Shown in pieces: positions 7,299 to 16,143 of a DNA stretch of 53,142 nt (the stretch's first letter is position 1; every line of letters begins with the position of its first letter). Below the pieces are notes generated by a model. That model did not search any database and was not told the DNA's origin. It saw only the letters and a list, made by a program, of their open reading frames with translations. Location of the stretch: the NCBI RefSeq assembly GCF_001613065.1, contig NZ_BDBQ01000106.1, forward strand, positions 1-53,142, written 5' to 3'. Origin of the DNA: Nocardia miyunensis NBRC 108239. GTDB lineage: Bacteria > Actinomycetota > Actinomycetes > Mycobacteriales > Mycobacteriaceae. Both the position numbers and the translations under genes were made by a program.

Positions 7299-8663
7299 AT
7301 GTCGATTCCACAGATGCATCTCGCCGCCTTCGTCACCGCCGGGCCCGGCCGACCCGGTGGCTGGCGGCACCCGTCCTCGGTGCCGGGATGGCTGAATGCC
7401 GACTACTACCAGAACATCGCCCGCACCCTCGAGGCCGGACGTTTCGATCTGGCCTTCTTCGCCGACATCCTGTCGGTGCCGGACCGATTCGGCGGGAGTA
7501 CCGACAGCCAACTCCGCAACGGGGCGCTGGGCTCGCTGCGCCTGGATCCCCTGCACGTGCTCTCGTCGATGAGCGCGGTCACGAACCGGCTGGGCTTGGC
7601 CGCCACGGTGTCGACCACCTATGCGCAGCCGTACACGGTGGCGCGTTCGTTCGCCACCCTGGATCATCTCAGCGGCGGGCGCGCGGCCTGGAACATCGTC
7701 ACCTCCTTCCAAGAGGCGGAGGCGCGAAATTTCAACCGGGACAGCCAGTTTCCGCGCGAACTGCGTTACGAGCGGGCCGACGAATTCCTGGAGGTGGCCG
7801 GAAAGCTGTGGGACAGCTGGGACGAGGACGCCCTGGTTCTCGACGCGGCGGAACCGTTGTTCGCCGATCCGGGAAAGGTGCACGAGATCGACCACGACGG
7901 CGAATTCTTCACCGTGCGTGGCCCGCTCAACGTGCCGCGCCCGCCGCAGGGCTATCCCGTGCTGATCCAGGCGGGCGCCTCGGCGAAGGGAAAGGATTTC
8001 GCGGCCCGCTGGTCGGACGTCATCTTCTGCAGCCACGCCTCGCTGGAATCCGCGCGGGCCTTCTACACCGAGATCAAGGAACGCGCGGCAGCGCACGGAC
8101 GTGATCCCGGACAGATCAAGATCCTGCCGTCCATCACGCCGATCATCGGCACCACCACCGAGAACGCCCGCCGGTTGCATGACGAAATCTACGACATGGT
8201 GCCGCCGCTGGGCGGATTGTCCACGCTCGCTTACCATCTCGACGTCGACCTGTCGACGTTCCCGCTGGACGAGCGGCTGCCGGAGGTGGAGGTGCCCGGT
8301 GTGGAGGGGCACTACCGCGAGGTTCGCGAGATCACCGAACGGGACGGGCTGACCCTGCGCGAACTCGGCAAACAGTACGGCGGCCGGGTCGAGGGCGGAT
8401 TCGTCGGGACCGCCGCCGAGGTGGCCGACGGCCTCGAGGAATGGTTCACCGGCGGCGCGTGCGACGGTTTCACCGTGCAGGTGCCTTATCAGCCGGGCGG
8501 ATTCGAGGAATTCACCCGTCAGGTGGTGCCGGAACTGCAGCGGCGCAAGCTGTTTCGCACCGAGTACGAGGGACGTACGTTGCGCGAGAATCTCGGCTTG
8601 GACCGTCCGGGAGCGGGGGAGTGGGAGCATCGCGCACCGGTGTCCCGGCGGGTGGCGTCATGA
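7299..8663 (+). CDS. FMN-dependent LLM-class monooxygenase (NtaA/SnaA/DszA family)
   Basis: Two-component flavin monooxygenase of 454 aa. The TIM-barrel core begins with MHLAAFVTAG and continues with FDLAFFADIL, STTYAQPYTVARSFATLDHLSGGRAAWNIVTS, a hallmark of the NtaA/SnaA/DszA/SoxA subgroup, and YPVLIQAGASAKGKDFAARWSD. Members use FMNH2 from a separate reductase to oxidise nitrilotriacetate, sulfur heterocycles or dialkyl sulfones. No flavin reductase gene is in this operon, so reduced flavin must come from elsewhere. The stop overlaps the OsmC start (ATGA at 8660). Its position behind a sulfonate-type importer argues for desulfurisation of an imported organosulfur compound; that substrate class is inferred. 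Confidence 0.9.
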   Translation: MSIPQMHLAAFVTAGPGRPGGWRHPSSVPGWLNADYYQNIARTLEAGRFDLAFFADILSVPDRFGGSTDSQLRNGALGSLRLDPLHVLSSMSAVTNRLGLAATVSTTYAQPYTVARSFATLDHLSGGRAAWNIVTSFQEAEARNFNRDSQFPRELRYERADEFLEVAGKLWDSWDEDALVLDAAEPLFADPGKVHEIDHDGEFFTVRGPLNVPRPPQGYPVLIQAGASAKGKDFAARWSDVIFCSHASLESARAFYTEIKERAAAHGRDPGQIKILPSITPIIGTTTENARRLHDEIYDMVPPLGGLSTLAYHLDVDLSTFPLDERLPEVEVPGVEGHYREVREITERDGLTLRELGKQYGGRVEGGFVGTAAEVADGLEEWFTGGACDGFTVQVPYQPGGFEEFTRQVVPELQRRKLFRTEYEGRTLRENLGLDRPGAGEWEHRAPVSRRVAS

Positions 8664-9091
8664 GCGAAGCACGATCGGACAACACCGTAACGGTCTCGGG
8701 CCACACCATTTCGGGCGTTCCCGGCCGGTTCGTCCTGGACGCCCGCACCAACCATCTCCTCACCGATTCCCGTTTCGGACCGGGCGAATCGATCCAGGCC
8801 GGAGAATTGTTTCTCGCTTCGCTGGTCTCCTGTGCGATGGCGAATATCGAATCCACCGCCACCGAAGCCGGATATCCGGTGACCGGCATCCAGGTCAGCG
8901 CAACCCACACGCGCGGGGTGGCGGATCCGACCCGCTACGACCACACGCGAATCACCGTGCGAATACAGGGAGTCGGCGCATCGGTTGCCGAGACGCTGGC
9001 CGCGAGATTCACCGAGACCTGCCCGATCTACAACACCGTCCGCCGCGGTACCGGCATCGAATTGGAGGTCGTCGCCGGGCAACTTCGATAA
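8660..9091 (+). CDS. OsmC family peroxidase-like protein
   Basis: A 143-aa OsmC/Ohr-fold protein. The two redox Cys residues of the family are present: Cys58 in LASLVSCAMANIE and Cys121 in ETCPIYNTV. Such proteins reduce organic hydroperoxides or related electrophiles. It is translationally coupled to the flavin monooxygenase through a 4-base overlap and is the last gene of the operon, followed by a strong hairpin. It may detoxify peroxides made by uncoupled monooxygenase turnover or handle sulfur intermediates; both are inferences. Confidence 0.88.
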   Translation: MSEARSDNTVTVSGHTISGVPGRFVLDARTNHLLTDSRFGPGESIQAGELFLASLVSCAMANIESTATEAGYPVTGIQVSATHTRGVADPTRYDHTRITVRIQGVGASVAETLAARFTETCPIYNTVRRGTGIELEVVAGQLR

Positions 9092-9102
9092 CTGTTCGGC
9101 CC

Positions 9103-9136
9103 CCGGGGCGGGGCTGACGAGGTGTCCCCGCCCCGG
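9103..9136. terminator. bidirectional hairpin between convergent OsmC and CAR genes
   Basis: An 11-base perfect inverted repeat, CCGGGGCGGGG (9103-9113) and CCCCGCCCCGG (9126-9136), with a 12-base loop lies between two convergent genes. It has no clear U-tract, as is usual in actinobacteria. It can serve both strands. Confidence 0.75.
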
Positions 9137-9142
9137 AACGGT

Positions 9143-12100
9143 TCACAGCAGGTCGAGTTGGTGCAGGTCGTCGATGTACTTGACGATCAGACCGGGAGTG
9201 ACCTGCGGGATTTCGTGCCGGCCGCCGACTCCGGTCTCGGCGACCGCACGCCGGAACTCGTCCGTCGGTGCGACTTCGCCGGACACCGGGGCCTGCGGCT
9301 TCTCGTAGGAGTGCAGCAGCGGCAGGAGCGAGTGCCGGCGCTGCTTCTCCGGCAGCGCCTTGATCGCCGTCTCGAAACGGGACAGCCAGTCGGCGTAGTC
9401 GTCCACCCGCTTGATGGCGTAGCCCGCGTCGATGAGCCAGTCGACGTAGGTGTCCAGCGAAATACCGTCGTCGTGCGGGTTGAACAGGTGGTAGGTGCGG
9501 TAGCCGTCCGGGTGCTGGACGCCCAGTGTGTCCACCGCCTCGGCGCTGAAATCGACCGGCAGCCCGTCGTAGTGCGCGCGGGGGCGGGTGCCGTCCTCCT
9601 GCAGGGTGTAGAAGGACTTCGGCGCCAGGCCGGTGGCCACCAGCGTGAGCATCAGCCGGGTGAACATGTCGGGCACGTTGAGCTGGCCGGTGTAGGTGCT
9701 GTGGGCCAGGATCATATCGGACCGGAACACCGTCACCGGCAGGCCGAACGCGTCGTGCGCCTCCCGGAGCAGGACCTCTCCGGCCCATTTGCTCATCGCG
9801 TATCCGTTGGCGTAGCCGTCGTGCACGCGCCGCACCGAACTCAGCTTCCGGATGTCCGTGGTCTCGTCGAACGTTCCCGGCGCCATCTGGTCGGCGACGC
9901 CGAGGGTCGAGACATTGGTGAACGACTTGAGCCGGGTGGTGATCGCCAGCCGGATCAGCTCGGCGGTGCCGAAGACGTTCGGTCCGAACATCTGGTCGTA
10001 GGGCAGCACGTGGTTGACCAGTGCGCCCGGATGCATGACCACGTCGACTTCCGCGGTGAGGCGGTTCCACGTGCCCTCGTCCAGTCCCAGCCGCGGCGCG
10101 CCGAGATCACCCGCGAGTACCTCGAGGTGCTTTTCGGCGAGTTTGCGGTAGTGGGCCAGAAGTTCGGCGTCACCGGTGTCGAAGGTGTCGTCGAGCCGTT
10201 TGCGCGCCGCCGCGTCATCGCTGCCGCGCACGATGCAGATCAGTTTGCCGCCGCGTTCGGAGAGCCGTTCGAGCCAGTCGATGCACATGAAACGGCCGAG
10301 GTATCCCGTTGCGCCGGTGAGGAATACGGTTCGGGGCTCGGTGTGCTGCGGGGCGGGCAACTGCTCTGCGGCCGCGAGGATGTCGCGGTCGATGAACTTG
10401 TCCAGGCGCAGATCGCTCGCCTTGATCTCGGTCGCGCCGACGCCGTGCACCGAGCTGAAGGTCGGCAGGTTGCCGGTCTGATCCAGTTGCGCGGCAATGT
10501 AATCCGCGATCGCGCGCAGGTCGTTCGCCGGGCTGATCGCGACGCTGACCGGAACCTCGACCTCGAAGATCTCCCCGAGCAGATTCGAGAACGACAGCGC
10601 CGAGAGCGAATCGCCGCCCAGATCGGTGAAATGCGCGTCGGGACGGGTCTCGGCGTCCGAGCAGCCGAGCATCGCCCGGGTCGCGCGCGCGACGGTCTCG
10701 AATATCGGCTGGTCCCTGCCGTTCGTCCGCAGCGCCTGCAGTTCCGCGGCCTCACTCTGTGCGAGTTCGGTGTAGAGCTGTTCGAGCCGGTCGCCGTAAC
10801 GTTCGCGCAACCGGGGACGCAGCAGCTTGCGGATATCGGAGAGCAGGCCGTTGGCCATGCTGAACGGTTCGGTCTCGATCAGGAAGTCGCGCGGGATCTC
10901 GTAGGGTTCGAGCCCGGCTTCCTTCGCGGTCCGCTGCAGCGCCTCCGCCAGGATCGGCTCGAGCGCCTCCACGCTGCCGGCGTCTTCGAGCGCCTGCTCG
11001 GTCGGCACGATCACCGCCAGCAGGTACGGTCGTTCGCTGTTGCCGTACGGATAGATCTGCTGGATCGACGGATTGGTGTTGAACACCGACTCCACCTTGG
11101 ACAGCGCTACGAACTCGCCCTGCGAGAGCTTCTGCACATTGTTGCGCCGGTCGACGTAGCGCAGCTCGTCCGGGCCGGTCTCGGCCATGATGTCCCCGGT
11201 CATGTAGTACCCGTCCGCGTCGAACATCGAGGCCGTCACGTCGGGGCGATTGTAGTAGCCGGGGAAGATGTTCTCGGTCTTGATCAGCAGTTCGCCGCGC
11301 GGGTACGGCCGGTCGGTGTTGAAATAGCCGAGTTCGGGGACGTCGGCGAGCTTGTAGTCGATCACCGGCGGGCGGATCACCTTGTCGTCCATCACCACGA
11401 TGCCGGATTCGGTCGAGCCGTAACCCTCGACCAGCGGCACGGCGAGGCACGACTGGGCGAACGCCTTGAGTTCCGCGGAGATCGGCGCACTGCCCACGAG
11501 CCCGTGTAGCACCCGCCCGCCCAGCACCCGGTCGCGCAGATCCGCCTTCACGGCCGCGTCGAGCTGCTCACTGTCATCGAATTCGCCACTGCGCGTGTGC
11601 AATTCGCTCTGGTACATCTGGAAGAGCATGTCGAAGATGCGCGGCACCGCGGCCAGTTCGGTCGGGCGCGCGAGTGCGATGTCCTCGAAGAGGGTCGACA
11701 GGTCCGCGCGTGCGGTGAAGTAGTTGATCCCGCCGCGGCTGAACGCGCCCATGATCGATGCCCGGCCCATCAGATGGCTCATCGGCATGTAGTTGACCGT
11801 GATCGAGGGGAATTCCCGCGTGCCCATCGCCTCGCCGGTCCAGTGTCCACGGACGAGATGTTCCTGGTACATCGCGCCCTTGGGGGCTCCGGTGCTGCCG
11901 GAGGTGTAGATCAGCAGGGTGAGCGGGCTCTCGCCGGGCTCGGGGTCGAACAGCGGCACGGTCGGCAGATCCGTTGCGGCGGTGGCGATCTCGTTCACGG
12001 TGTCGATGGACTGGCCGGTGGCGGTCAGTCGCTCGGTGGCAGCCGCCAGCGCTTCGCGGTCGTCGTCCACTTCGGGATCGACGTCGAAGACCAGGACCCG

Positions 12101-12661
12101 CGGCTTCGCGGGCGAGGCCAGGGCCAGTTCGAGCGCCTTGTCGAGGTAGGCCAGGCTCGTCGCGAGCACCTTCGGCGCGGTCTCGTCGACGATCGCCTGC
12201 AACTGGGGCACCACGGAGCTGGGCTGCAGCGGCACCGCGACCGCGCCGAGGTAGGTGGTGGCCAGATCCAGCGTCAGGTATTCGGCGCTGGTGAAACCGA
12301 TGGTGGCGATGAACTCGCCGGGGCGGATGCCCTGTGCGGACCAGCCGGTCGCGACCGCGCGCGCCCGATCCCATACTTCGCCGTAGGTTCTGGTCGTGAA
12401 TTCCGGCAGCAAACGTGTTGTGGCCCTGCCGGTTTCGGGGTCACGGACCAGTTCGGTCCGGCGCTGCGCGACCGCGGGCCGATCTGAGTAGCCGGTCATG
12501 ATCCGTTCGATGGTCCGGGCCAGGCCGAGGCCGGGTTCGCGCGCGGCCGCGGTGACCGCATCCAGCGGTAATGCCTCTCGGAACTCACGGTCGGACGCTC
12601 TGAGTTCGGCCTCGAGCCGAGCTGCCCTGTCCTGGGGGTCTTGCTGATCCTTCTTACTCAC
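9143..12661 (-). CDS. car: carboxylic acid reductase (ATP/NADPH-dependent)
   Basis: Large multidomain enzyme (1172 aa) that activates a carboxylic acid as acyl-AMP, loads it on a phosphopantetheine arm and reduces it to the aldehyde with NADPH. Domain order: adenylation domain (P-loop-like LIYTSGSTGAPKGAMY, then VEGYGSTESG and YMTGD), a carrier domain with the attachment Ser in FTDLGGDSLSAL at about residue 685, and a thioester reductase with FLTGATGYLGRF and the YAMSKWAGEVL Tyr/Lys pair. The C-terminal KYIDDLHQLDLL ending is typical. The GTG at 12661 gives the standard length; a TTG at 12703 would add 14 residues. The phosphopantetheinyl transferase it needs is not in the window. A TetR gene lies upstream on the same strand, with a CTTGAC-N6-GTCAAG palindrome between. 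Confidence 0.95.
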   Translation of the reverse strand: MSKKDQQDPQDRAARLEAELRASDREFREALPLDAVTAAAREPGLGLARTIERIMTGYSDRPAVAQRRTELVRDPETGRATTRLLPEFTTRTYGEVWDRARAVATGWSAQGIRPGEFIATIGFTSAEYLTLDLATTYLGAVAVPLQPSSVVPQLQAIVDETAPKVLATSLAYLDKALELALASPAKPRVLVFDVDPEVDDDREALAAATERLTATGQSIDTVNEIATAATDLPTVPLFDPEPGESPLTLLIYTSGSTGAPKGAMYQEHLVRGHWTGEAMGTREFPSITVNYMPMSHLMGRASIMGAFSRGGINYFTARADLSTLFEDIALARPTELAAVPRIFDMLFQMYQSELHTRSGEFDDSEQLDAAVKADLRDRVLGGRVLHGLVGSAPISAELKAFAQSCLAVPLVEGYGSTESGIVVMDDKVIRPPVIDYKLADVPELGYFNTDRPYPRGELLIKTENIFPGYYNRPDVTASMFDADGYYMTGDIMAETGPDELRYVDRRNNVQKLSQGEFVALSKVESVFNTNPSIQQIYPYGNSERPYLLAVIVPTEQALEDAGSVEALEPILAEALQRTAKEAGLEPYEIPRDFLIETEPFSMANGLLSDIRKLLRPRLRERYGDRLEQLYTELAQSEAAELQALRTNGRDQPIFETVARATRAMLGCSDAETRPDAHFTDLGGDSLSALSFSNLLGEIFEVEVPVSVAISPANDLRAIADYIAAQLDQTGNLPTFSSVHGVGATEIKASDLRLDKFIDRDILAAAEQLPAPQHTEPRTVFLTGATGYLGRFMCIDWLERLSERGGKLICIVRGSDDAAARKRLDDTFDTGDAELLAHYRKLAEKHLEVLAGDLGAPRLGLDEGTWNRLTAEVDVVMHPGALVNHVLPYDQMFGPNVFGTAELIRLAITTRLKSFTNVSTLGVADQMAPGTFDETTDIRKLSSVRRVHDGYANGYAMSKWAGEVLLREAHDAFGLPVTVFRSDMILAHSTYTGQLNVPDMFTRLMLTLVATGLAPKSFYTLQEDGTRPRAHYDGLPVDFSAEAVDTLGVQHPDGYRTYHLFNPHDDGISLDTYVDWLIDAGYAIKRVDDYADWLSRFETAIKALPEKQRRHSLLPLLHSYEKPQAPVSGEVAPTDEFRRAVAETGVGGRHEIPQVTPGLIVKYIDDLHQLDLL

Positions 12662-12769
12662 GCCATCACCAGCTTCCGTAACGAGCTGCGGATATCGGTC
12701 CAATACGGCCCTGGGAGGGAGGGAACCGTCCTGCCCCTGCTCGGACTCACCGGACCCCAGAACCTATTG

Positions 12770-12787
12770 CTTGACTGTACTGTCAAG
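12770..12787. promoter_or_regulatory. perfect inverted repeat CTTGAC-N6-GTCAAG upstream of CAR
   Basis: An 18-base element with perfect 6-base arms lies about 110 bases upstream of the carboxylic acid reductase start and downstream of a TetR gene on the same strand. Read toward the reductase it contains TTGACA, a consensus -35 hexamer, so a bound protein would occlude RNA polymerase. TetR control of the reductase is the simplest reading; the ligand is unknown. Confidence 0.55.
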
Positions 12788-12905
12788 TAATGTAATTAGC
12801 ACGGCGAACGACTGTGAGACTCCGCTCACTACGATGCGCGTTGATCGGGCGTGCGAGTGGGAACTCTGGTTGCCCCGACGTCGCCGGGACGCCGGGCCCG
12901 CGCGG

Positions 12906-13532
12906 CTACGGCGCGGTGCCCTCGCCGGTCGGCCGGCCGATCAGCGGCCAGAGGAATTCGACACTGTCCCTGTCGATTTCGAGGGAAGTGCCACCCGTCT
13001 CGAAGTGATCGACCAGTTGCATCCCGTACAGCATCTTCGCGGCGTGCGCGCAGTCCAGGTCGGCCCGGACCTCTCCGCGTGCCCGCATCGTCTCGAGCAG
13101 ATCGGTGATCTCCCGGACCGGGGGGTCGAGCAGGTACTCCCGCAGCAATTCGCCCAATTCGGGCAGGCGGTGACTCTCGGCCAGGATTGTGGCGTGCAGC
13201 AGGCCCCGTTCGGGCTCGTCGCGTTGGTGCAGTAGCTCGAGCACGCGGACCAGCCGTTCCTTCGCGGGCAGGTCGTGCCAGGCGCGCGGCATCTCCGGAA
13301 CCTTGCGTTCCAGTGTGCGGCGCACGGCGTCCACGACCAGTGCCTGTTTGGTCTCCCAGCGCAGATACACCGTCGGCCGGGTGGTGCCCGCGTCCGCGGC
13401 GATCCTGGCCAGCGTCATGCCGCGGTAGCCGTCCTCGACGAGCCGGTGGATAGTGGCCTTGACAACCGCGTCCTCGATCCCGGGCATACGGGGGCGTCCC
13501 GCTGTCGGGGCCCGGTCGGTCGGTGCGGCCAC
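12906..13532 (-). CDS. TetR family regulator upstream of CAR
   Basis: A TetR repressor of 208 aa. The helix-turn-helix spans IEDAVVKATIHRLVEDGYRGMTLARIAADAG, then TTRPTVYLRWETKQALVVDAV. The C-terminal domain includes a PxxR-containing ligand-binding half typical of TetR_C subgroups. The GTG at 13532 has AGAGG five bases upstream; the GTG at 13538 overlaps that sequence, so the internal start is preferred. It lies upstream of the carboxylic acid reductase on the same strand, with 244 bases between them that hold the candidate operator at 12770-12787. It may act on the reductase, itself, or both. Confidence 0.88.
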   Translation of the reverse strand: MAAPTDRAPTAGRPRMPGIEDAVVKATIHRLVEDGYRGMTLARIAADAGTTRPTVYLRWETKQALVVDAVRRTLERKVPEMPRAWHDLPAKERLVRVLELLHQRDEPERGLLHATILAESHRLPELGELLREYLLDPPVREITDLLETMRARGEVRADLDCAHAAKMLYGMQLVDHFETGGTSLEIDRDSVEFLWPLIGRPTGEGTAP

Positions 13533-13632
13533 GATCACCTCTGGGTCTGTTCTCGACGAGCCGCCTCATCGTAAAGGGCGGATGTCCGATTCGGGTACGG
13601 ATACGTGTTACCGGTGGCGGGGAGGGGCGGGT

Positions 13633-14247
13633 TCATACGCCGGGGGCGAGCGAGGCGACGGTCATCCGCCGCAGCACGTCGCGGGTGAGCGTCGGCGACG
13701 TGCGGCCCATGCTGTGCCGCGTGGAATTGATCAGTCCGAAGGTGGCGTGCGCCTTGGTGCGCGCCTCGGTCTCGGACAGATCCGGATCGGTTTCGCGCAG
13801 CACCTGCACCCACAGTTCGACGTAGCGGCGCTGGTACCGGCGCACCTGGCGGCGGGCCGCGTCGGGGAGCGATCCCAGGTCGCGGTCCTGGATGCGGATC
13901 AGATCGGACTCGCCGAGGGCGAAGTCGAGATGGAATTCGATCAGGCCCGCCAGAGCCGTGCCGGGGTCGGCGGCCGAGACGACGACGTCGGTGCCGCCCT
14001 CGAACAGGCGCGCGCTGATCCCGACGAGCAATTCGACCAGCACCGCCTCCTTGTTGGGGAAGTGCCGGTAGACCGCGGGGCCGCTGATGCCGACGGCCGA
14101 GCCGAGATCCTCGAGCCGGACCCCGGCGTATCCGCGTTCGGCGATCAGGCGCGCGGCCGCCTCCAGCAGCTGCCGCCGCCGGTCGGCCTTGGCCTGGCTG
14201 CGCCGGGTGGGCCTCGGCTCGTCGATCGGCGCACGGTCGGGCATCAC
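13633..14247 (-). CDS. TetR family regulator divergent from the leucine operon
   Basis: TetR repressor of 204 aa: ADRRRQLLEAAARLIAERGYAGVRLEDLGSAVGISGPAVYRHFPNKEAVLVELL is the helix-turn-helix region (quoted only by its boundaries at about residues 20-70). It resembles the SACE_7040-like TetR group that commonly sits beside acyl-CoA carboxylase and acyl-CoA dehydrogenase genes. The GTG at 14247 lies eight bases after GAGGAG; the adjacent ATG at 14244 is equally possible. It is divergent from accD1 at 14378, so it is the likely local repressor of accD1-accA1-acyl-CoA dehydrogenase-maoC-citE, presumably relieved by an acyl-CoA of the leucine pathway. Confidence 0.88.
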   Translation of the reverse strand: MMPDRAPIDEPRPTRRSQAKADRRRQLLEAAARLIAERGYAGVRLEDLGSAVGISGPAVYRHFPNKEAVLVELLVGISARLFEGGTDVVVSAADPGTALAGLIEFHLDFALGESDLIRIQDRDLGSLPDAARRQVRRYQRRYVELWVQVLRETDPDLSETEARTKAHATFGLINSTRHSMGRTSPTLTRDVLRRMTVASLAPGV

Positions 14248-14287
14248 GAGCGAATCTCCTCTCCGCGCAGGTGGTGTGGACAACTCA

Positions 14288-14329
14288 GTTAATCACAGTT
14301 ATCTTGAATTTCGGTGATCGAGGATTAAC
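14288..14329. promoter_or_regulatory. AT-rich divergent promoter with GTTAATC/GATTAAC repeats
   Basis: The gap between the TetR gene and accD1 holds the locally AT-rich inverted repeats GTTAATC (14288-14294) and GATTAAC (14323-14329), separated by 28 bases. It is the only plausible promoter/operator tract for either gene. The wide spacing makes it less like a single dimer site than a pair of sites. Confidence 0.4.
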
Positions 14330-14377
14330 CGAATCGACTCGACGGCCACGGACGGCCGGAATACGACGGGCGGCGAG

Positions 14378-15973
14378 ATGGGTTTGGACCGGGACGGCAA
14401 CAGGGCCGAACACGAGCGGCTGGTGGCGGAACTGCGCGAATATCTGCGAGTGGCCGCACTCGGCGGCGGTGAGAAGGCGCGCCAACGTCATCTGGACCGC
14501 GGCAAGCTGCTGCCGCGGGACCGGGTGAACTCGCTGCTCGACCCCGGAAGCCCGTTCCTCGAGCTCTCGCCCCTGGCGGCCAACGGCCTGTACGACGACC
14601 AGTGCCCGGGTGCGGGGATGATCTCCGGCATCGGGCGCGTGTCGGGACGGGAATGCGTGATCGTCGCGAACGACGCGACGGTCAAGGGCGGCACCTACTA
14701 CCCGATCACCGTGAAGAAGCATCTGCGCGCGCAGGAAGTGGCGTTGCAGAACAACCTGCCGTGCATCTACCTGGTGGACTCGGGCGGAGCGTTCCTGCCG
14801 CGCCAGGACGAGGTGTTCCCGGACCGGGAGCATTTCGGCCGGATCTTCTACAACCAGGCCACGATGAGCGCCAAGGGCATCGCCCAGATCGCCTCGGTGA
14901 TGGGCTCGTGCACCGCGGGCGGCGCGTACGTCCCGGCGATGAGCGACGAGGCGGTGATCGTGCGCAATCAGGGCACGATCTTCCTAGGCGGCCCGCCTCT
15001 GGTGAAGGCGGCCACCGGCGAGGTGGTCACGGCGGAGGAACTCGGCGGCGGCGATCTGCATTCGAAGGTCTCCGGCGTGACCGATCACCTGGCCGCCGAC
15101 GATCGGGACGCGCTGCGGATCGTGCGGAACATCGTGGCCACGCTGGGACCGCGCGCGGCGCGGCCGTGGGAGGTGGCCCCCGCGCTGGATCCGGTCGCGG
15201 ACCCGGCCGAGTTGTACGACGTGGTGCCCACCGATTCGCGCACACCGTACGATGTGCACGAGGTGATCGACCGGGTGGTCGATCGCGGTGACGCGGACGG
15301 CGGTTCGAGCTTCCAGGAGTTCAAGGCCGAGTACGGCAAGACGCTGGTCACCGGTTTCGCTCGCATTCACGGGCATCCGGTCGGCATCGTCGCGAACAAC
15401 GGCGTGCTGTTCGGTGAGTCGGCCATGAAGGGCGCGCACTTCATCGAGCTGTGCGACAAGCGCAGCGTTCCGCTGTTGTTCCTGCAGAACATCACCGGAT
15501 TCATGGTCGGGCGCGAGTACGAGGCGGGCGGGATCGCCAAGCACGGCGCGAAGATGGTCACCGCGGTCGCGTGCGCGCGGGTGCCGAAGCTGACGGTGGT
15601 CATCGGCGGTTCGTACGGCGCGGGCAACTACTCGATGTGCGGGCGGGCCTACTCGCCGCGTTTCCTGTGGATGTGGCCCAACGCCCGGATCTCGGTGATG
15701 GGCGGCGAGCAGGCGGCCTCGGTCCTGGCGACGGTGCGCAGCGAGCAGCTCGACTCCTCGGGCAAACCGTGGTCGGCGCAGGACGAGGAGGCGTTCAAGG
15801 CCCCGATCCGAGAGCAGTACGAGGCCCAGGGCAACCCGTACTACTCGACGGCGCGACTGTGGGACGACGGGATCATCGACCCCGCCGACACCAGAACGGT
15901 TCTCGGACTGGCACTTTCGGTGTGCGCGAACGCCCCGATCGAGCCGGTCTCCTACGGCGTCTTCCGGATGTGA
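14378..15973 (+). CDS. accD1: acyl-CoA carboxylase beta (carboxyltransferase) subunit, methylcrotonyl-CoA type
   Basis: Carboxyltransferase subunit (531 aa) of a biotin-dependent acyl-CoA carboxylase, best matching the 3-methylcrotonyl-CoA carboxylase beta subunit AccD1. It moves carboxyl from carboxybiotin on AccA1 to the acyl-CoA. Crotonase-fold features are clear: an N-terminal acyl-CoA half with PCIYLVDSGGAFLP and MGSCTAGGAYVPAMSDEA, and a C-terminal carboxybiotin half with LFLQNITGFMVG, YGAGNYSMCGRAYSPRF and MGGEQAASVLATV. It is followed by accA1, an acyl-CoA dehydrogenase, a MaoC protein and CitE in the order of the mycobacterial Rv2502c-Rv2498c locus, which supports leucine catabolism. 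The next start, accA1, is separated by an unusual 170-base spacer of repeated start-like modules. Confidence 0.93.
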   Translation: MGLDRDGNRAEHERLVAELREYLRVAALGGGEKARQRHLDRGKLLPRDRVNSLLDPGSPFLELSPLAANGLYDDQCPGAGMISGIGRVSGRECVIVANDATVKGGTYYPITVKKHLRAQEVALQNNLPCIYLVDSGGAFLPRQDEVFPDREHFGRIFYNQATMSAKGIAQIASVMGSCTAGGAYVPAMSDEAVIVRNQGTIFLGGPPLVKAATGEVVTAEELGGGDLHSKVSGVTDHLAADDRDALRIVRNIVATLGPRAARPWEVAPALDPVADPAELYDVVPTDSRTPYDVHEVIDRVVDRGDADGGSSFQEFKAEYGKTLVTGFARIHGHPVGIVANNGVLFGESAMKGAHFIELCDKRSVPLLFLQNITGFMVGREYEAGGIAKHGAKMVTAVACARVPKLTVVIGGSYGAGNYSMCGRAYSPRFLWMWPNARISVMGGEQAASVLATVRSEQLDSSGKPWSAQDEEAFKAPIREQYEAQGNPYYSTARLWDDGIIDPADTRTVLGLALSVCANAPIEPVSYGVFRM

Positions 15974-16139
15974 CCGTGAATCGGATGACTATTACGGCGA
16001 GGTTCGCCTGTTCCCTACCGTCCCGGTGGCCAGAGTGGGCGGATGTGACGAGATGACGGTGAGCAGATGGCGACAACAACCGCGGATGACGAGACTCGGC
16101 CGTTCCGCGACGTGCCCGTGGCCGATCGGACCGAGGTGA
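15970..16139 (+). repeat. accD1-accA1 spacer: two 87-base start-module units
   Basis: The spacer splits into two chained open units of exactly 87 bases. The first runs from GTG at 15970 (overlapping the accD1 stop as GTGA) to TGA at 16056. The second runs from ATG at 16053 (overlapping as ATGA) to TGA at 16139, five bases before the accA1 ATG at 16144. Each unit begins with a version of the accA1 start region: GTGACCGTGAAT, ATGACGGTGAGCAGATG, ATGACGGTGAGCGGGATG. This looks like duplication of a translation start module followed by divergence. The 28-aa peptides have no recognisable features and may not be functional. Confidence 0.5.
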
Positions 16140-16143
16140 CGAC

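Noticed and set aside
6308..8104. 598-codon open frame on the + strand
   Set aside because: Runs through the real binding-protein and monooxygenase genes in the wrong frame and is Arg/Pro-rich.
6474..8630. 718-codon open frame on the - strand
   Set aside because: Antisense to the binding-protein and monooxygenase genes, which have clear family motifs; the antisense product has none.
9122..11509. Very long open frame (795 codons) on the + strand
   Set aside because: It is antisense to the carboxylic acid reductase; high GC keeps the opposite strand open. The deduced protein is low-complexity Arg/Gly/Val-rich and has no domain.
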